From WHSW01 sp963729075 (GTDB lineage Bacteria > Actinomycetota > Thermoleophilia > Solirubrobacterales > 70-9): a stretch of DNA of 64,000 nucleotides. The stretch is from NCBI GenBank assembly GCA_963729075.1, contig CAVSMU010000006.1, forward strand, positions 62,001 through 126,000, in the 5' to 3' direction. The notes beneath the pieces are model-generated. The model was not told the origin of the DNA. It worked only from the letters and a program-made list of their open reading frames with translations, and ran no database searches. Below are positions 25,408 through 35,379 of this stretch, piece after piece; the first letter of the stretch is position 1, and each line of letters begins with the position of its first letter. A program made the translations under genes and the position numbers.

Positions 25408-26861
25408 GCCTCGGCCGGCTCCTCGCGGACCACGTCCGCCGCCGGCTTGTCGTCGCGCAGGCCCTCGTAGGAGGCGTGGCGCAGGGTGCCGGCGTTGGTC
25501 CACTCGGCGAACTCGACCTGGGCCACAAGGTCGGTCCGCACGAAGATCGCCTCCTTCTGCGGCTGGCGGCCCGTGAACGGGCTCTCGTCGGTGCGCAGCG
25601 GCTCGAGGCGCTCGCGCAGCAACCGCAGGTCGGCTTCGGCGAAGCCTGTGCCGACCTTGCCTGCGTAGCGAAGCTCGTCGCCGTCGTAGTAGCCGACGAG
25701 CAGCGCGCCGATCTCGCCCTCGCGCCGGCCCTTGCCCGGCAGCCAGCCGCCGATCACCACCTCCTGGCTGCGGACGTTCTTGACCTTGAGCCAATCGCGG
25801 CCGCGCTTGCCTGGGCGATACGGGCTGGCCAGGCGCTTGGCCACGATTCCCTCCAGCCCCTGGCGAGCGCTCGCGTCGAGCAGCACCGCGCCCTCGCCGC
25901 GGTGGTAGGCGGGCGTCTGCCAGCTCTCGCCGTCGAGCTCCAGCGATTCGAGCAGCTCGCGCCGCTCCTCGTACGGTCGCTCGAACAGCGTCTCGCCGTC
26001 GAGATGGAGCACGTCGAAGATCACGTAGGTGACGGGCACGTCGCGCATCCTCCGGCGCACCTCGGATGACGAGGCGACGTGCATCCGGCGCTGCAGGCGC
26101 TGGAAGCTCGGCCGGCCGTCGTCGTCGAAGGCGACCAGCTCGCCGTCGAGCACCACCGGGCGGCCCTCCAGCGCGCGGGTGATCCCCCCGATCTCCGGGT
26201 ACTGCGGCGTGATCTCGCGCAGGTTGCGGCTCTCCAGGGTCAGGTGACCCGGCGGCACGTAGGCGATCGCGCGCACGCCGTCCCACTTGATCTCGTAGCC
26301 CCAGCCCTCGTCGTCGCTCGGCAGCTTCGCCAGCGTCGCCTTCATGGGCTCGATCCCCTCCGGCATCGGGTCGCGGCCCTCGGGGGGCGGGTCCATGCGG
26401 TGGATCATCCAGTCCTTGCCGCGGGTCTGGAAGAGCGCGTAGCGACCGCGAACGCGTTCGCCGTCGAAGCGGGCGACGATCTTGCTCTCCTCGACCTTCT
26501 CGGGCTCGTAGGTCCCGCTGTCCCAGATCGTCATCTCCCCGGCGCCGTACTCGCCCTTCGGGATCGTGCCGTGGAAGTCGAGGTACTCGATCGGGTGGTC
26601 CTCGGTGTGGACCGCGAGCCGGTTCTCGCTCGGATCCTGGGGGATACCGCGCGGCAGCGCGAACGACAGCAGGACGCCGTCGTGCTCGAGGCGCAGGTCC
26701 CAATGCAGCCGGCGGGCGTGATGCTCGTGGACGACGAACCGGTTGCCGTCCCCGGCGGGCTTCGCGCGCTCGCCACTGGGCTCCGGGGTCTTGGCCGGAT
26801 CGCGCTTGGCGCGGTAGGCCTCGAGCTGCTCCGGGGTCTTGGTCTTTGCCCTCTTCGCCAC
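25404..26861 (-). CDS. LigD-like ATP-dependent DNA ligase with phosphoesterase domain, no polymerase domain
   Basis: 485 residues in two parts. Residues about 40-160 form the LigD 3'-phosphoesterase domain (HEHHARRLHWDLRLEHDG, then HTEDHPIEYLDFHGTIPKG). Residues about 170-475 form an ATP-dependent ligase with the nucleotidyl lysine K192 in YEIKWDGVRA and a C-terminal OB fold (VEFAEWTNAGTLRHASYEGL). These are two of the three LigD activities used in bacterial non-homologous end joining. The primase-polymerase domain is absent and Ku is not in the window. Confidence 0.9.
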   Translation of the reverse strand: MAKRAKTKTPEQLEAYRAKRDPAKTPEPSGERAKPAGDGNRFVVHEHHARRLHWDLRLEHDGVLLSFALPRGIPQDPSENRLAVHTEDHPIEYLDFHGTIPKGEYGAGEMTIWDSGTYEPEKVEESKIVARFDGERVRGRYALFQTRGKDWMIHRMDPPPEGRDPMPEGIEPMKATLAKLPSDDEGWGYEIKWDGVRAIAYVPPGHLTLESRNLREITPQYPEIGGITRALEGRPVVLDGELVAFDDDGRPSFQRLQRRMHVASSSEVRRRMRDVPVTYVIFDVLHLDGETLFERPYEERRELLESLELDGESWQTPAYHRGEGAVLLDASARQGLEGIVAKRLASPYRPGKRGRDWLKVKNVRSQEVVIGGWLPGKGRREGEIGALLVGYYDGDELRYAGKVGTGFAEADLRLLRERLEPLRTDESPFTGRQPQKEAIFVRTDLVAQVEFAEWTNAGTLRHASYEGLRDDKPAADVVREEPAEA

Positions 26862-26902
26862 GGTAGGTAATTGTTGCGGGGTCAGCGAGACCTGGAGGAC
26901 GG

Positions 26903-28273
26903 ATGAGCGAGCGGGAGTTCGATGCGATCGTGATCGGGGCCGGGCCGGCAGGGGAGGTCTGCGCCGGCCGGCTCGGTGAGGGCGGACTCGAGGTGGCCCT
27001 GGTCGAGCAGGAGCTGGTCGGGGGCGAGTGCTCCTACTACGCGTGCATGCCGTCGAAGGCGCTGCTGCGGCCCGGCGAGCTGCTCGATGAGGTCGAGCGC
27101 GTGCCGGGCCCGCGCGAGATGGTCAGCGGTCGGCTGGACCCCGAGATCGTCCTCAAGCGGCGAGACGAGGTCATCCACGACCGCGACGACTCGAGCCAGC
27201 TCCCGTGGCTCGAGTCGCGGAACGTCGAGCTCATCCGGGGGCGCGCGACCCTCGAGGGCGAGCGCGACCTCACGGTCGGGCCCGACCGGATCCGCGCCCG
27301 CCGCGCCGTCGTGGTCGCGACCGGCACGACGGCCGCCGTCCCCCCGATCGAGGGCCTGGCCGAGGCGCGCCCGTGGACGAACCGCGAGGCCACGACGGCG
27401 AGCGAGGTGCCGGGCCGGCTGCTGATCCTCGGCGGGGGCGTGGTCGGTGTCGAGATGGCGCAGGCGTGGAGCAGCCTCGGCTCCACGGTGACGCTGGTCG
27501 AGGCCGAGGACAGGATCCTCGCCGCCGAGGAGCCGTTCGCGAGCGAGCAGGTCACTGCCGGGCTCGAGGCGGGTGGCGTCGAGGTCAGGACGAGCACGCG
27601 CGCGACCGCCGCCTCACGCGGCGAGGGTGGACAGGTGTCGCTCGGGCTCGGGGGCGGCGAGGAGCTGCGCGGCGACGAGCTCCTGGTTGCCGTCGGGCGT
27701 CGGCCCCGCACCGACGACATCGGCCTCGAGCAGGCGGGCGTCGAGCCCCGCGGCTATCTCGACGTCGACGACCAGCTCCGGGTCGCCGGCTCGGACTGGC
27801 TGTATGCGATCGGCGACGTCAACGGCCGCGCGCTGCTCACCCACATGGGCAAGTACCAGGGCAGGATCGCGGCCGACCACATCCTCGGCATGGAGGTCGC
27901 AGCGACCTGCGACAAGGCGGGCTCGCCGCGGGTCATCTTCACCGAGCCCCAGGTGGCGGCGGTCGGCCGCACCCTCACCCAAGCGGAGGACCTGGGGCTC
28001 GAGGTCCGCGCCGTGGACATCGAGACCGCAGCCAACGCGGGCGCGAGCTTCGTCGGCCGCAACGCGCCCGGGACCTCGCGGATCGTCGTCGACGAGGAGC
28101 GCCGCGTGATCGTCGGGGCGACCTTCGTCGGTCCCGAGATCGCGGAGTCGCTTCACGCGGCGACGATCGCGGTCACCGCGGCCGTGCCCCTGGACCGCCT
28201 CTGGCACGCTGTCCCCACGTTCCCGACGCGCAGCGAGCTCTGGCTGCGGCTGCTCGAGGAGTACGGGCTCTGA
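26903..28273 (+). CDS. Pyridine nucleotide-disulfide oxidoreductase (dihydrolipoamide dehydrogenase-like)
   Basis: The 456-residue flavoenzyme has an N-terminal FAD fold (IVIGAGPAGEVCAGRL), the redox disulfide in GGECSYYACMPSK (C-x4-C), an NAD(P) fold (LLILGGGVVGVEMAQAW) and the dimerisation domain. The usual C-terminal HxxPTxxE is HAVPTFPTRSE here, with the glutamate displaced by three residues. That departs from true Lpd and suggests a mercuric-reductase-like or unassigned member. The ATG at 26903 follows a GGAGGACG site. No 2-oxoacid dehydrogenase genes are adjacent. Confidence 0.82.
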   Translation: MSEREFDAIVIGAGPAGEVCAGRLGEGGLEVALVEQELVGGECSYYACMPSKALLRPGELLDEVERVPGPREMVSGRLDPEIVLKRRDEVIHDRDDSSQLPWLESRNVELIRGRATLEGERDLTVGPDRIRARRAVVVATGTTAAVPPIEGLAEARPWTNREATTASEVPGRLLILGGGVVGVEMAQAWSSLGSTVTLVEAEDRILAAEEPFASEQVTAGLEAGGVEVRTSTRATAASRGEGGQVSLGLGGGEELRGDELLVAVGRRPRTDDIGLEQAGVEPRGYLDVDDQLRVAGSDWLYAIGDVNGRALLTHMGKYQGRIAADHILGMEVAATCDKAGSPRVIFTEPQVAAVGRTLTQAEDLGLEVRAVDIETAANAGASFVGRNAPGTSRIVVDEERRVIVGATFVGPEIAESLHAATIAVTAAVPLDRLWHAVPTFPTRSELWLRLLEEYGL

Positions 28274-28312
28274 GCCAGGCCGCCCGGGGTGGTTGCGCGA
28301 TACTGGGCGGGG

Positions 28313-28714
28313 ATGTCGCGGGAGAACCTGGAGGTCCTGAGGCGCCTGAACGAGGCGTTCAACCGCCGCGACGTCGACGCGGCCATCCGGTGCCTGGATC
28401 CCGAGGTCGAGCTGCATCCCGGCATCCAGGTCCCCGACGAGGAGAGCCGCTACCTGGGCCGCGATGGCCTTAGCGAGTGGTTCCGGAACGCCACCGACCC
28501 GTGGGAGACGATCAGGGTCGAGCACCGGGAGCTGATCGATGCTCCCGACGACCGGGTCCTCGCGGTCGAACGGTGGGTGTTCCGCGGGCGGGACGGCATC
28601 GAGCTAGAGCTCGAGCTTCCCAACCTCTACACGTTCCGGGACGGCCTGGTCCTCCGCATCGACGGATTCACCGACCGGGCCGAAGCGCTCCGGGCCGCCG
28701 GACTCGCGGAGTAG
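28313..28714 (+). CDS. SnoaL-like (NTF2-fold) protein
   Basis: A 133-residue NTF2-fold protein starts MSRENLEVLRRLNEAFNRRD, the typical opening of actinobacterial SnoaL-like proteins. It ends in the equally typical LRIDGFTDRAEALRAAGL. These cone-shaped folds act as isomerases, cyclases or binding proteins; the role here is open. Three further members with the same style are encoded at 29624, 52249 and 60975. It is convergent with the methyltransferase gene. Confidence 0.8.
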   Translation: MSRENLEVLRRLNEAFNRRDVDAAIRCLDPEVELHPGIQVPDEESRYLGRDGLSEWFRNATDPWETIRVEHRELIDAPDDRVLAVERWVFRGRDGIELELELPNLYTFRDGLVLRIDGFTDRAEALRAAGLAE

Positions 28715-28733
28715 GCGGACCCGAGGCCGACGT

Positions 28734-29522
28734 TCAGGGCCGCGGCCTGACGAAAGCGACGTACTCCGACTCCAGCACGATGTCCTTGAGCAGCGACTGG
28801 TATTCGACGTGGGCTTCGTGCTCGACTGTTCGCCAGTCGCCGCCCTCGTGCTCGCGCATAAAGGCGTGGTACTCGGGCGCGCCCGGCGTCTTGATGTTGT
28901 CGGCGACCACGATCGCGCCCGGACGGAGCCAACCCCGTGCAACGATCGCCTCGAGGTCGGGGAGGTATGCGTCCTTGTCGTGGTCGAGGAACAGCAGATC
29001 CAGTGATCCGCGCCCGAGCCCGTGCTCCGACTCGAGCGCCGCGATCGTCCGGCCGCCGTCGCCGACCGTGCCACGGAGCACCGTCACCCGGTCAGCCACA
29101 CCTGCGTGCTCGAGGATCTGCCGCGCGATCGCCGCGTTGTCCTCGAGGAACTCCACGGAGATCAGCCGGCCCTCTGGTCCCATCGCGCGCGCGATGCGCA
29201 GGGCGCCGTAGCCGCAATAGGTGCCGAGCTCGAGGGCCAACCGCGGCTTGCAGCGCGCGATCGCGCGGTCGAGGATCGCTCCCTTCTCGTCGCCGACGTT
29301 GATCAGGAAGCTCCGCTCGTAGGCGAACTCGTCGATGACGTCGATCGCGGCGTCGAGGTCGCCCGCAGGCGCGTTGTCGAGCACGTAGGCGCGCAGCGCC
29401 TCCTCGCGCCCGTCGCCGACCTGCCACTCCGTCGTCAGCCGCCTCATCCCGAGCAGCATGCGCACGAACGACCAGCGCAGGAACGGGACGCGGCGTCCGC
29501 CGATCTCGAGCAACCGACTCAC
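28734..29522 (-). CDS. Class I SAM-dependent methyltransferase, catechol-O-methyltransferase-like
   Basis: 262 residues with the SAM-binding motif I LALELGTYCGYGALRIARAM. COMT-type acidic residues for Mg2+ and catechol binding appear in LLFLDHDKDAYLPDL and VVADNIKTPGAPEY. The spacing of these blocks matches animal and bacterial COMT more than the CCoAOMT group. It probably methylates a small catechol-like acceptor in the cytoplasm. The start is GTG at 29522. No aromatic-degradation gene accompanies it. Confidence 0.82.
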   Translation of the reverse strand: MSRLLEIGGRRVPFLRWSFVRMLLGMRRLTTEWQVGDGREEALRAYVLDNAPAGDLDAAIDVIDEFAYERSFLINVGDEKGAILDRAIARCKPRLALELGTYCGYGALRIARAMGPEGRLISVEFLEDNAAIARQILEHAGVADRVTVLRGTVGDGGRTIAALESEHGLGRGSLDLLFLDHDKDAYLPDLEAIVARGWLRPGAIVVADNIKTPGAPEYHAFMREHEGGDWRTVEHEAHVEYQSLLKDIVLESEYVAFVRPRP

Positions 29523-29623
29523 GTGCGCATCCTAAGTCCGGCCGGCGCAATCCGAACCGCGTCGCTTGACTCACGGGGGGCGTGAGTGAGGCGACGTGGT
29601 TCGGCCAGCGCTCAGCCCCGGTG

Positions 29624-30016
29624 CTAGCCCAGGCCCGCGGCCTCCAAGGCCCGATCGCGGTCGCCGTAACCCTCGCCGCGCACGACCAATCCGTCGCGGA
29701 GCGTCCACAGGTGGGCGATCCGGATGTCGAACTCGGCGCCGCTCGCTGTCCCCACCCCGGTGACGCGGACGAAGGCGAGAACCTTGTCATCGGCGTCCAT
29801 GAGCCGCTCCGTCGCGGTCGCGACGCTCTCGAACATCTCGGCGCGATCGGTGAAGAAGCCGACGATGTTGTCGAGGCCGCGTACCGGCCCCTCGCCCACG
29901 CGCGCATCCGGGACCCATTCCGCGGCCGGATGCACGAGGTCGGTGATCGCCTCGGGATCCCGGTCGTTCATTGCACGGTAGAGGCGCACGATGGACTCGA
30001 TGTTCTCCGCCGACAT
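29624..30016 (-). CDS. SnoaL-like (NTF2-fold) protein
   Basis: The 130-residue protein begins MSAENIESIVRLYRAMNDRDPE and ends GDRDRALEAAGLG, the hallmarks of this NTF2-like group. No catalytic residues can be assigned. It is transcribed in the same direction as smpB, starting 5 bases after the smpB stop, so it may be the last gene of the ftsE-ftsX-ctpA-rnr-smpB operon, although a functional link is not evident. Confidence 0.78.
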   Translation of the reverse strand: MSAENIESIVRLYRAMNDRDPEAITDLVHPAAEWVPDARVGEGPVRGLDNIVGFFTDRAEMFESVATATERLMDADDKVLAFVRVTGVGTASGAEFDIRIAHLWTLRDGLVVRGEGYGDRDRALEAAGLG

Positions 30017-30021
30017 CTCGC

Positions 30022-30501
30022 TTAGCGCAAGCGGTGACGCAGCTCGCGTTCGACCTCGCGCTGAACGTCGCGATCGCGGATCTCGCGACGGCGGTCGCGC
30101 CCTTCCTTGCCGCGGGCGAGGGCGAGCTCGACCTTCGCGTGCGGGCCCTTGAAGTAGATCCTCGTCGGGACCATCGTCAGGCCCTTGCGCTGTAGGCGAC
30201 CGATCAGGCGCTCGATCTCGTAGCGGTGCAGGAGCAGCTTCCGGGGTCGTTCCGGGTCGTGGTTCTCACTGCTCGCCGGGCCGTACGGCGGGATGTGCGC
30301 GTTGTAGAGCCACACCTCGCCGTCGTGGATCGCCGCGTACGCATCGCCGATCTGGGTCTTGCCGTCACGCAGCGACTTGACCTCGCTGCCCTGGAGCTCG
30401 ATACCTGCCTCGAAGCGCTCGACCAACTCGTACTTGTGCGAGGCGCGTCGGTTCGTGGCCACGTCCCCGGCCGCCGCCTTGCGCTTGCCGCGCTTCGCCA
30501 T
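30022..30501 (-). CDS. smpB: SsrA-binding protein SmpB
   Basis: The 159-residue protein has the SmpB core: ATNRRASHKYELVERFEAGI, then GSEVKSLRDGK and YNAHIPPY. A basic C-terminal tail (KEGRDRRREIRDRDVQREVE) enters the mRNA channel. It binds tmRNA, encoded here at 23280-23637, and carries it to stalled ribosomes. The ATG overlaps the rnr stop by one base, so it is translated as part of the rnr operon. Confidence 0.97.
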   Translation of the reverse strand: MAKRGKRKAAAGDVATNRRASHKYELVERFEAGIELQGSEVKSLRDGKTQIGDAYAAIHDGEVWLYNAHIPPYGPASSENHDPERPRKLLLHRYEIERLIGRLQRKGLTMVPTRIYFKGPHAKVELALARGKEGRDRRREIRDRDVQREVERELRHRLR

Positions 30502-32225
30502 CAGGCTGCCCGTCCCTCCACGGCGACCAGATCGACCCGGCCCCGCGGAGCCTCGACGCCGTCGACTCGGACCTTGACCGGGTCCCCGAGCCGGACCTCG
30601 CGTCCGGTGCGGCGGCCTACGAGCGCGGTCTCGGTGGCGTTCAGGTCGAAGCGCTCGCCGCGCATCCGCCGCGCCGGCAGAAAACCCTCGTAGACATCCC
30701 CCAGATCGCCGCCGAACGCAACGAACGCACCTGCGCCGATCACGCCGGAGACCTCGCCGGGAAACTCGCGCGACCAGCCGCTCTCGAACAGCTCGCGCTC
30801 GAGCAGGAAGGCGGCGCAGACCTTGTCCGCGTCGCGCTCGATCACCATCGACTCCCGCTCGCGCTCCGAGCACCACCAGCCGGCCTCGCGCACCTCGTTG
30901 CGATCGGGCTCGATCTCGCCCGCGCCGAGCGCCGACAGCAGCGCGCGGTGGGCGATCAGGTCGGGATAGCGCCGGATCGGCGAGGTGAAGTGGCTGTACG
31001 CGGGGCTTCCCAGCCCCGCGTGGCCGATGTTCTGATGGCTGTAGAACGCCGGTTTCAGCGATCGGAGCACAAGCGATGTATACGCCGCCCGCCCGTGTCC
31101 GCGACGCTTCGCCTCGCGCGCGACCAGCCGGCTGGCCTCCCGCGCCAGGCCCTCGGCCTCCGCTCCGGTCAGCTTCTCCGGGTCGGGCAGCGCCGGCGTC
31201 GGGAGGTCGAGGCTGGCGAGCTGGTCGAACAGGAGCGCGATCCGTTGCGGGTCCGGGCGCTCGTGCACGCGGTAGAGCGTCGGCACGCCCCGGCGCTCGC
31301 ACAGCTCGGCGACGCGTTCGTTCGTGAGGATCATCAGCTGCTCGATCAGGCCGTGAGCCTCGGTCTGCTCGGCCGCGTGCGCCGCGACCACGTGGCCGTC
31401 CGCGTCGAACTCGAACTCCGGCTCGGCGGTCGAGATCTCGAGCGCGCCGCCGGAGCGGCGCTCGCGCAGCGCCGCCGCGGCCCGGCGCGCGAGCTCGAGC
31501 GGGGTCGCGATCTCGGTGGGCGGCGCCTCGCCGGCGAAGATGCGGTCGAGCTCGTCGTAGTCGAGTCTGCGGTCGGAGCGGATCCGGCTCCGGTAGCAGC
31601 TCGTCGAGCGAATCCCACCGTTGTCCGAGAGGACGATCTCGGCGGTGACCGCAAGTCGCTCCACGCCTGCCGCGAGGCTGCAGGCGCCCGCCGACAGCGC
31701 CAAGGGCAGCATCGGCGCAACGGTCCCGGGCGCGTAGGTGCTGTTGCCGCGGCGAAGCGCCTCGCGGTCGAGGGCGGCGCCGGCGTGCACGTGAGCGGCG
31801 ACGTCGGCGATGTGGATCCAGAGCCGGATGTCGTCGCCCTCGGCTGCAGCCGACACCGCGTCATCGAAGTCGCGAGCGGTGGCGGGATCGACCGTGAACG
31901 TGGGCAGGTCCCGCAGGTCGCGGCGCTGGAGCTCCGAGTCGTCGGCCTCGGCCGCGGCTCGCTCCGCGGCCACGGCGAGCTCGTCGGGGAACTCCCGCTC
32001 GATGCCGCGCTCGAGCATCAATGCCTCGACGACGTCGGCGGCGCGATCCGGCGCCCCGAGCACCTCCCGCACTCGAGCGCCCCTCGCGTGCGGCTCCACG
32101 AGCGCCATCTCCCCGCCGCGCACCCGGACCCCGCCCGCCAGGCCGACCTGGGCTCCGCGCTCGAACAGGGGCTCGGCGACCAGGAACCGCCCCCGTCGGC
32201 CGATCACGGCGACGAAGCCGCTCAC
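30501..32225 (-). CDS. rnr: Ribonuclease R / RNase II family exoribonuclease
   Basis: 574 residues with the catalytic RNB domain (TVDPATARDFDDAVS, with the Mg2+-binding aspartates, then WIHIADVAAHV) and an S1-like C-terminal domain (VSGVIGAGAFVAFGGD, DPVKVRVDGVE). It is shorter than E. coli RNase R (813), with reduced N-terminal cold-shock domains and no long basic tail. RNase R degrades structured RNA and tmRNA-released non-stop mRNA. Its placement between ctpA and smpB fits the second role. The GTG start overlaps the ctpA stop by four bases. Confidence 0.93.
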   Translation of the reverse strand: MSGFVAVIGRRGRFLVAEPLFERGAQVGLAGGVRVRGGEMALVEPHARGARVREVLGAPDRAADVVEALMLERGIEREFPDELAVAAERAAAEADDSELQRRDLRDLPTFTVDPATARDFDDAVSAAAEGDDIRLWIHIADVAAHVHAGAALDREALRRGNSTYAPGTVAPMLPLALSAGACSLAAGVERLAVTAEIVLSDNGGIRSTSCYRSRIRSDRRLDYDELDRIFAGEAPPTEIATPLELARRAAAALRERRSGGALEISTAEPEFEFDADGHVVAAHAAEQTEAHGLIEQLMILTNERVAELCERRGVPTLYRVHERPDPQRIALLFDQLASLDLPTPALPDPEKLTGAEAEGLAREASRLVAREAKRRGHGRAAYTSLVLRSLKPAFYSHQNIGHAGLGSPAYSHFTSPIRRYPDLIAHRALLSALGAGEIEPDRNEVREAGWWCSERERESMVIERDADKVCAAFLLERELFESGWSREFPGEVSGVIGAGAFVAFGGDLGDVYEGFLPARRMRGERFDLNATETALVGRRTGREVRLGDPVKVRVDGVEAPRGRVDLVAVEGRAA

Positions 32226-33394
32226 AACCGCTGCTGCAGGACCGTCAATGCGCGCTCGAGGGCCTCGTCCTCGCTCGGCGTGTCCGGGTCGTCCTCGGTG
32301 CGGACCTCGGGCTTCACACCCTCGCCCGCGATCGAGCTGCCGTCGGCGGTCAGGTACTGGCCGATCGTCAGGTCGAGCGCCCCGCCCTCATCCAGACGGA
32401 TGACCTCCTGAAAGGTGCCCTTGCCGAAGGTTCTGGTCCCGACGACCGTCGCCAGGTCGTAGTTCTTCAGCGCAGCGGTGAGGATCTCCGCCGCCGACGC
32501 GGTGTCGCGGTTGACGAGCACCACCGTCGGGCGCGGGTCGATCGCGTCGCCGACGGCCTCGTAGTCGCGCTCGCCCTGCGTGCGGCTTTCGGTCGAGACC
32601 ACCGTGCCCTCGTCGACGAAGACGCTCGTCGACAGCACCGCCTCGTTGAGCAGGCCGCCACCGTTGGCGCGCAGGTCGAGCACCAAGCCCTCGGCACCCT
32701 CGCGATAGAGGCGCTCGATCGTCTGGCGAAGCTCGCCGTGGGCGCCCTCGCTGAACGACGCGAAGCGGACGTAGGCGACGTCGTGCCCGTCGACCCGGCG
32801 AAGCTCGCCGTCCACCGCCGGCACCCGCACGTCGGCGCGCTCGACCACGACCTCGCGCGCCTTGGCGCCGTCGACCGGGATCAGGCGGAGCGTGACCTCG
32901 GTTCCCGCGGGCCCCTTGATCCGCGCGGTCGACACGTTGGAGGGCACGCCGGCGATCGACTCGCCGTCGACGGCGACGATCACGTCGCCCGGCTCGATCC
33001 CGGAGCGCTCGGCGGGGGTGTCCGGCAGGACGTCCGCTACGCGCAGACCCCTGGGAACCTCGTTCACGGTCAGCCCCACGCCCGAGAAGCGCCCGGAGGT
33101 GGCGGCCTCGAACTCCTCGAGCTGGTCCTCGGTGAAGTAGTGGGAGAACCGGTCTTCGTACCGCTTGCGGAGCTCGCGCACCATGCCGTCGATCGAGGAG
33201 TCCTCGAGCGTGCGCGCGTCGACCTCCTCGAAGTAGTTGTCCTCGACCGTCTCCACCGCCTCGCGGGTCGCGTCACCGTCGTCGTCGCGGTCGAGAACGC
33301 CCGTGAGCGCCGCGACGAGCGCGGCCAACACCAGGCCGGCGACCAGCCCGGTCACGACGCCGGAGCCGAACCGGCCCCGCTCGCCCGGGCTCAA
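32222..33394 (-). CDS. S41-family C-terminal processing protease
   Basis: The 390-residue protease has an N-terminal membrane anchor (about residues 12-35), a helical region, a PDZ domain (GLTVNEVPRGLRVADVLPDT, GDVIVAVDGESI) and the tail-specific protease domain. The Ser-Lys dyad lies in NRDTASAAEILT and GTRTFGKGTFQ. It should act outside the cytoplasmic membrane on protein C termini. It overlaps both ftsX (4 bases) and rnr (4 bases). Position right after ftsEX suggests a link to cell-wall hydrolase processing, which is an inference. Confidence 0.93.
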   Translation of the reverse strand: MSPGERGRFGSGVVTGLVAGLVLAALVAALTGVLDRDDDGDATREAVETVEDNYFEEVDARTLEDSSIDGMVRELRKRYEDRFSHYFTEDQLEEFEAATSGRFSGVGLTVNEVPRGLRVADVLPDTPAERSGIEPGDVIVAVDGESIAGVPSNVSTARIKGPAGTEVTLRLIPVDGAKAREVVVERADVRVPAVDGELRRVDGHDVAYVRFASFSEGAHGELRQTIERLYREGAEGLVLDLRANGGGLLNEAVLSTSVFVDEGTVVSTESRTQGERDYEAVGDAIDPRPTVVLVNRDTASAAEILTAALKNYDLATVVGTRTFGKGTFQEVIRLDEGGALDLTIGQYLTADGSSIAGEGVKPEVRTEDDPDTPSEDEALERALTVLQQRL

Positions 33395-34314
33395 ACCTGC
33401 AGGAAGCGGCGCAACGTGATGCCGCTGCCGAGCGCGGAAACGAGGACCGCAGCGGCAACGAGCATCGCGACCAGGGGCGCGAAGCCCATGGTCGAGAGAT
33501 TGTCGATCAGGGCGAAGTCGTCGGCAAGCGGATCCACGATGGTCACCTTCCCGAGCAACAGTATGCCGACCGCGACCCCCGCGCCGGTGAGCCCGACGAT
33601 CACGCCCTCGATCATGAACGGCCAGCGGATGAACCAGTTGGTCGCGCCGACCAGCCTCATGACCTCGACCTCACGCCGGCGGGCGTAGATCGAGAGCCTG
33701 ATCGTGTTCGCTACCAGCAGCAGCGAGGCGATCAGCAGCAGCGCGGCGATCACCAGCAGCACGATCTTGACGGCGCCCGTGACCTCCCGAATCTTGGTCG
33801 CGTTCTCGCGGTCCTGGCCGATGGGAGGATCGATCGCGGAACTGATCGGCGTCGGCTCTCCGGCCGAATTCGGCGGCGTGAGCGCGGCGCGCACCGCCTC
33901 GAGGTTGTCGGGGTCGTCGAGCTCGAGCTTGAAGGTCGGCGGCAACGGGTTGGAGTTCAGCTCCTTGATCGAGCCCTCGAGGTCGCCGCGCAGCTCGGCC
34001 GCGAGCTCGCGCTTGGCGCAGGCCGGCGCGCAGTACTCGACCGCGGTCACGTGCGGGATCGCGGCGAGCTCCTGGTCGAGCGCCTCGATCTCGGCTCGGG
34101 TCGCGTCGCGGTAAAGGAAGACCTGCAGCCCGATCTGGTCGCGGACCTCGCTCGCCTTCGACTCGCTCGCGCGGAGCACCGGCACCAGCACGCCCAGGAG
34201 CAGCGTCGTGACGACGATGGTCACGATCGCGGCGACGCTCGGGGCGGCGCTGCGGCGCAGCGCCCTGAATGCCTCGGAGAGAAAGAAGGCGATGCGGCCG
34301 AAGAACCGGAGCAT
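33391..34314 (-). CDS. ftsX: Cell division protein FtsX
   Basis: The 307-residue protein has the FtsX plan: first membrane segment near residues 25-47, an extracytoplasmic domain (QVFLYRDATRAEIEALDQEL, with a Cys pair EYCAPACAKRE), then three C-terminal segments with VEVMRLVGATNWFIRWPFM between helices. FtsX with the ATPase FtsE activates peptidoglycan hydrolases at the division site. The ATG at 34314 lies one base after the ftsE stop. The cysteine pair in the external loop could form a disulfide. Confidence 0.95.
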   Translation of the reverse strand: MLRFFGRIAFFLSEAFRALRRSAAPSVAAIVTIVVTTLLLGVLVPVLRASESKASEVRDQIGLQVFLYRDATRAEIEALDQELAAIPHVTAVEYCAPACAKRELAAELRGDLEGSIKELNSNPLPPTFKLELDDPDNLEAVRAALTPPNSAGEPTPISSAIDPPIGQDRENATKIREVTGAVKIVLLVIAALLLIASLLLVANTIRLSIYARRREVEVMRLVGATNWFIRWPFMIEGVIVGLTGAGVAVGILLLGKVTIVDPLADDFALIDNLSTMGFAPLVAMLVAAAVLVSALGSGITLRRFLQV

Positions 34315-34315
34315 C

Positions 34316-35191
<876 letters not shown>

Positions 35192-35309
35192 GCGGAGCCT
35201 CTTTCTGCGGCGTCCGCGCCACTCCTGCGCAGTGGTCACGCGGGCGCCCCCTGCATCGAAACCTGCGAACCCGGATCGGATCCGAGCGGCGTCACGGTAG
35301 CGCAGAGTG

Positions 35310-35323
35310 TTAGCGGACACTAA
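35310..35323. promoter_or_regulatory. Operator-like palindrome upstream of ftsE
   Basis: The sequence TTAG-N6-CTAA at 35310-35323 overlaps a second small palindrome, AGTGT-N6-ACACT. It is the most symmetric element in the 188-base gap between glutamate decarboxylase and ftsE, about 120 bases before the ftsE start. It could be a regulator site for the division operon or chance. Confidence 0.3.
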
Positions 35324-35379
35324 AGATCAGTCGCCGCTGCAAGCGCTCATGCCGACGCGATGCGCGCCTAGCTAGGCCC

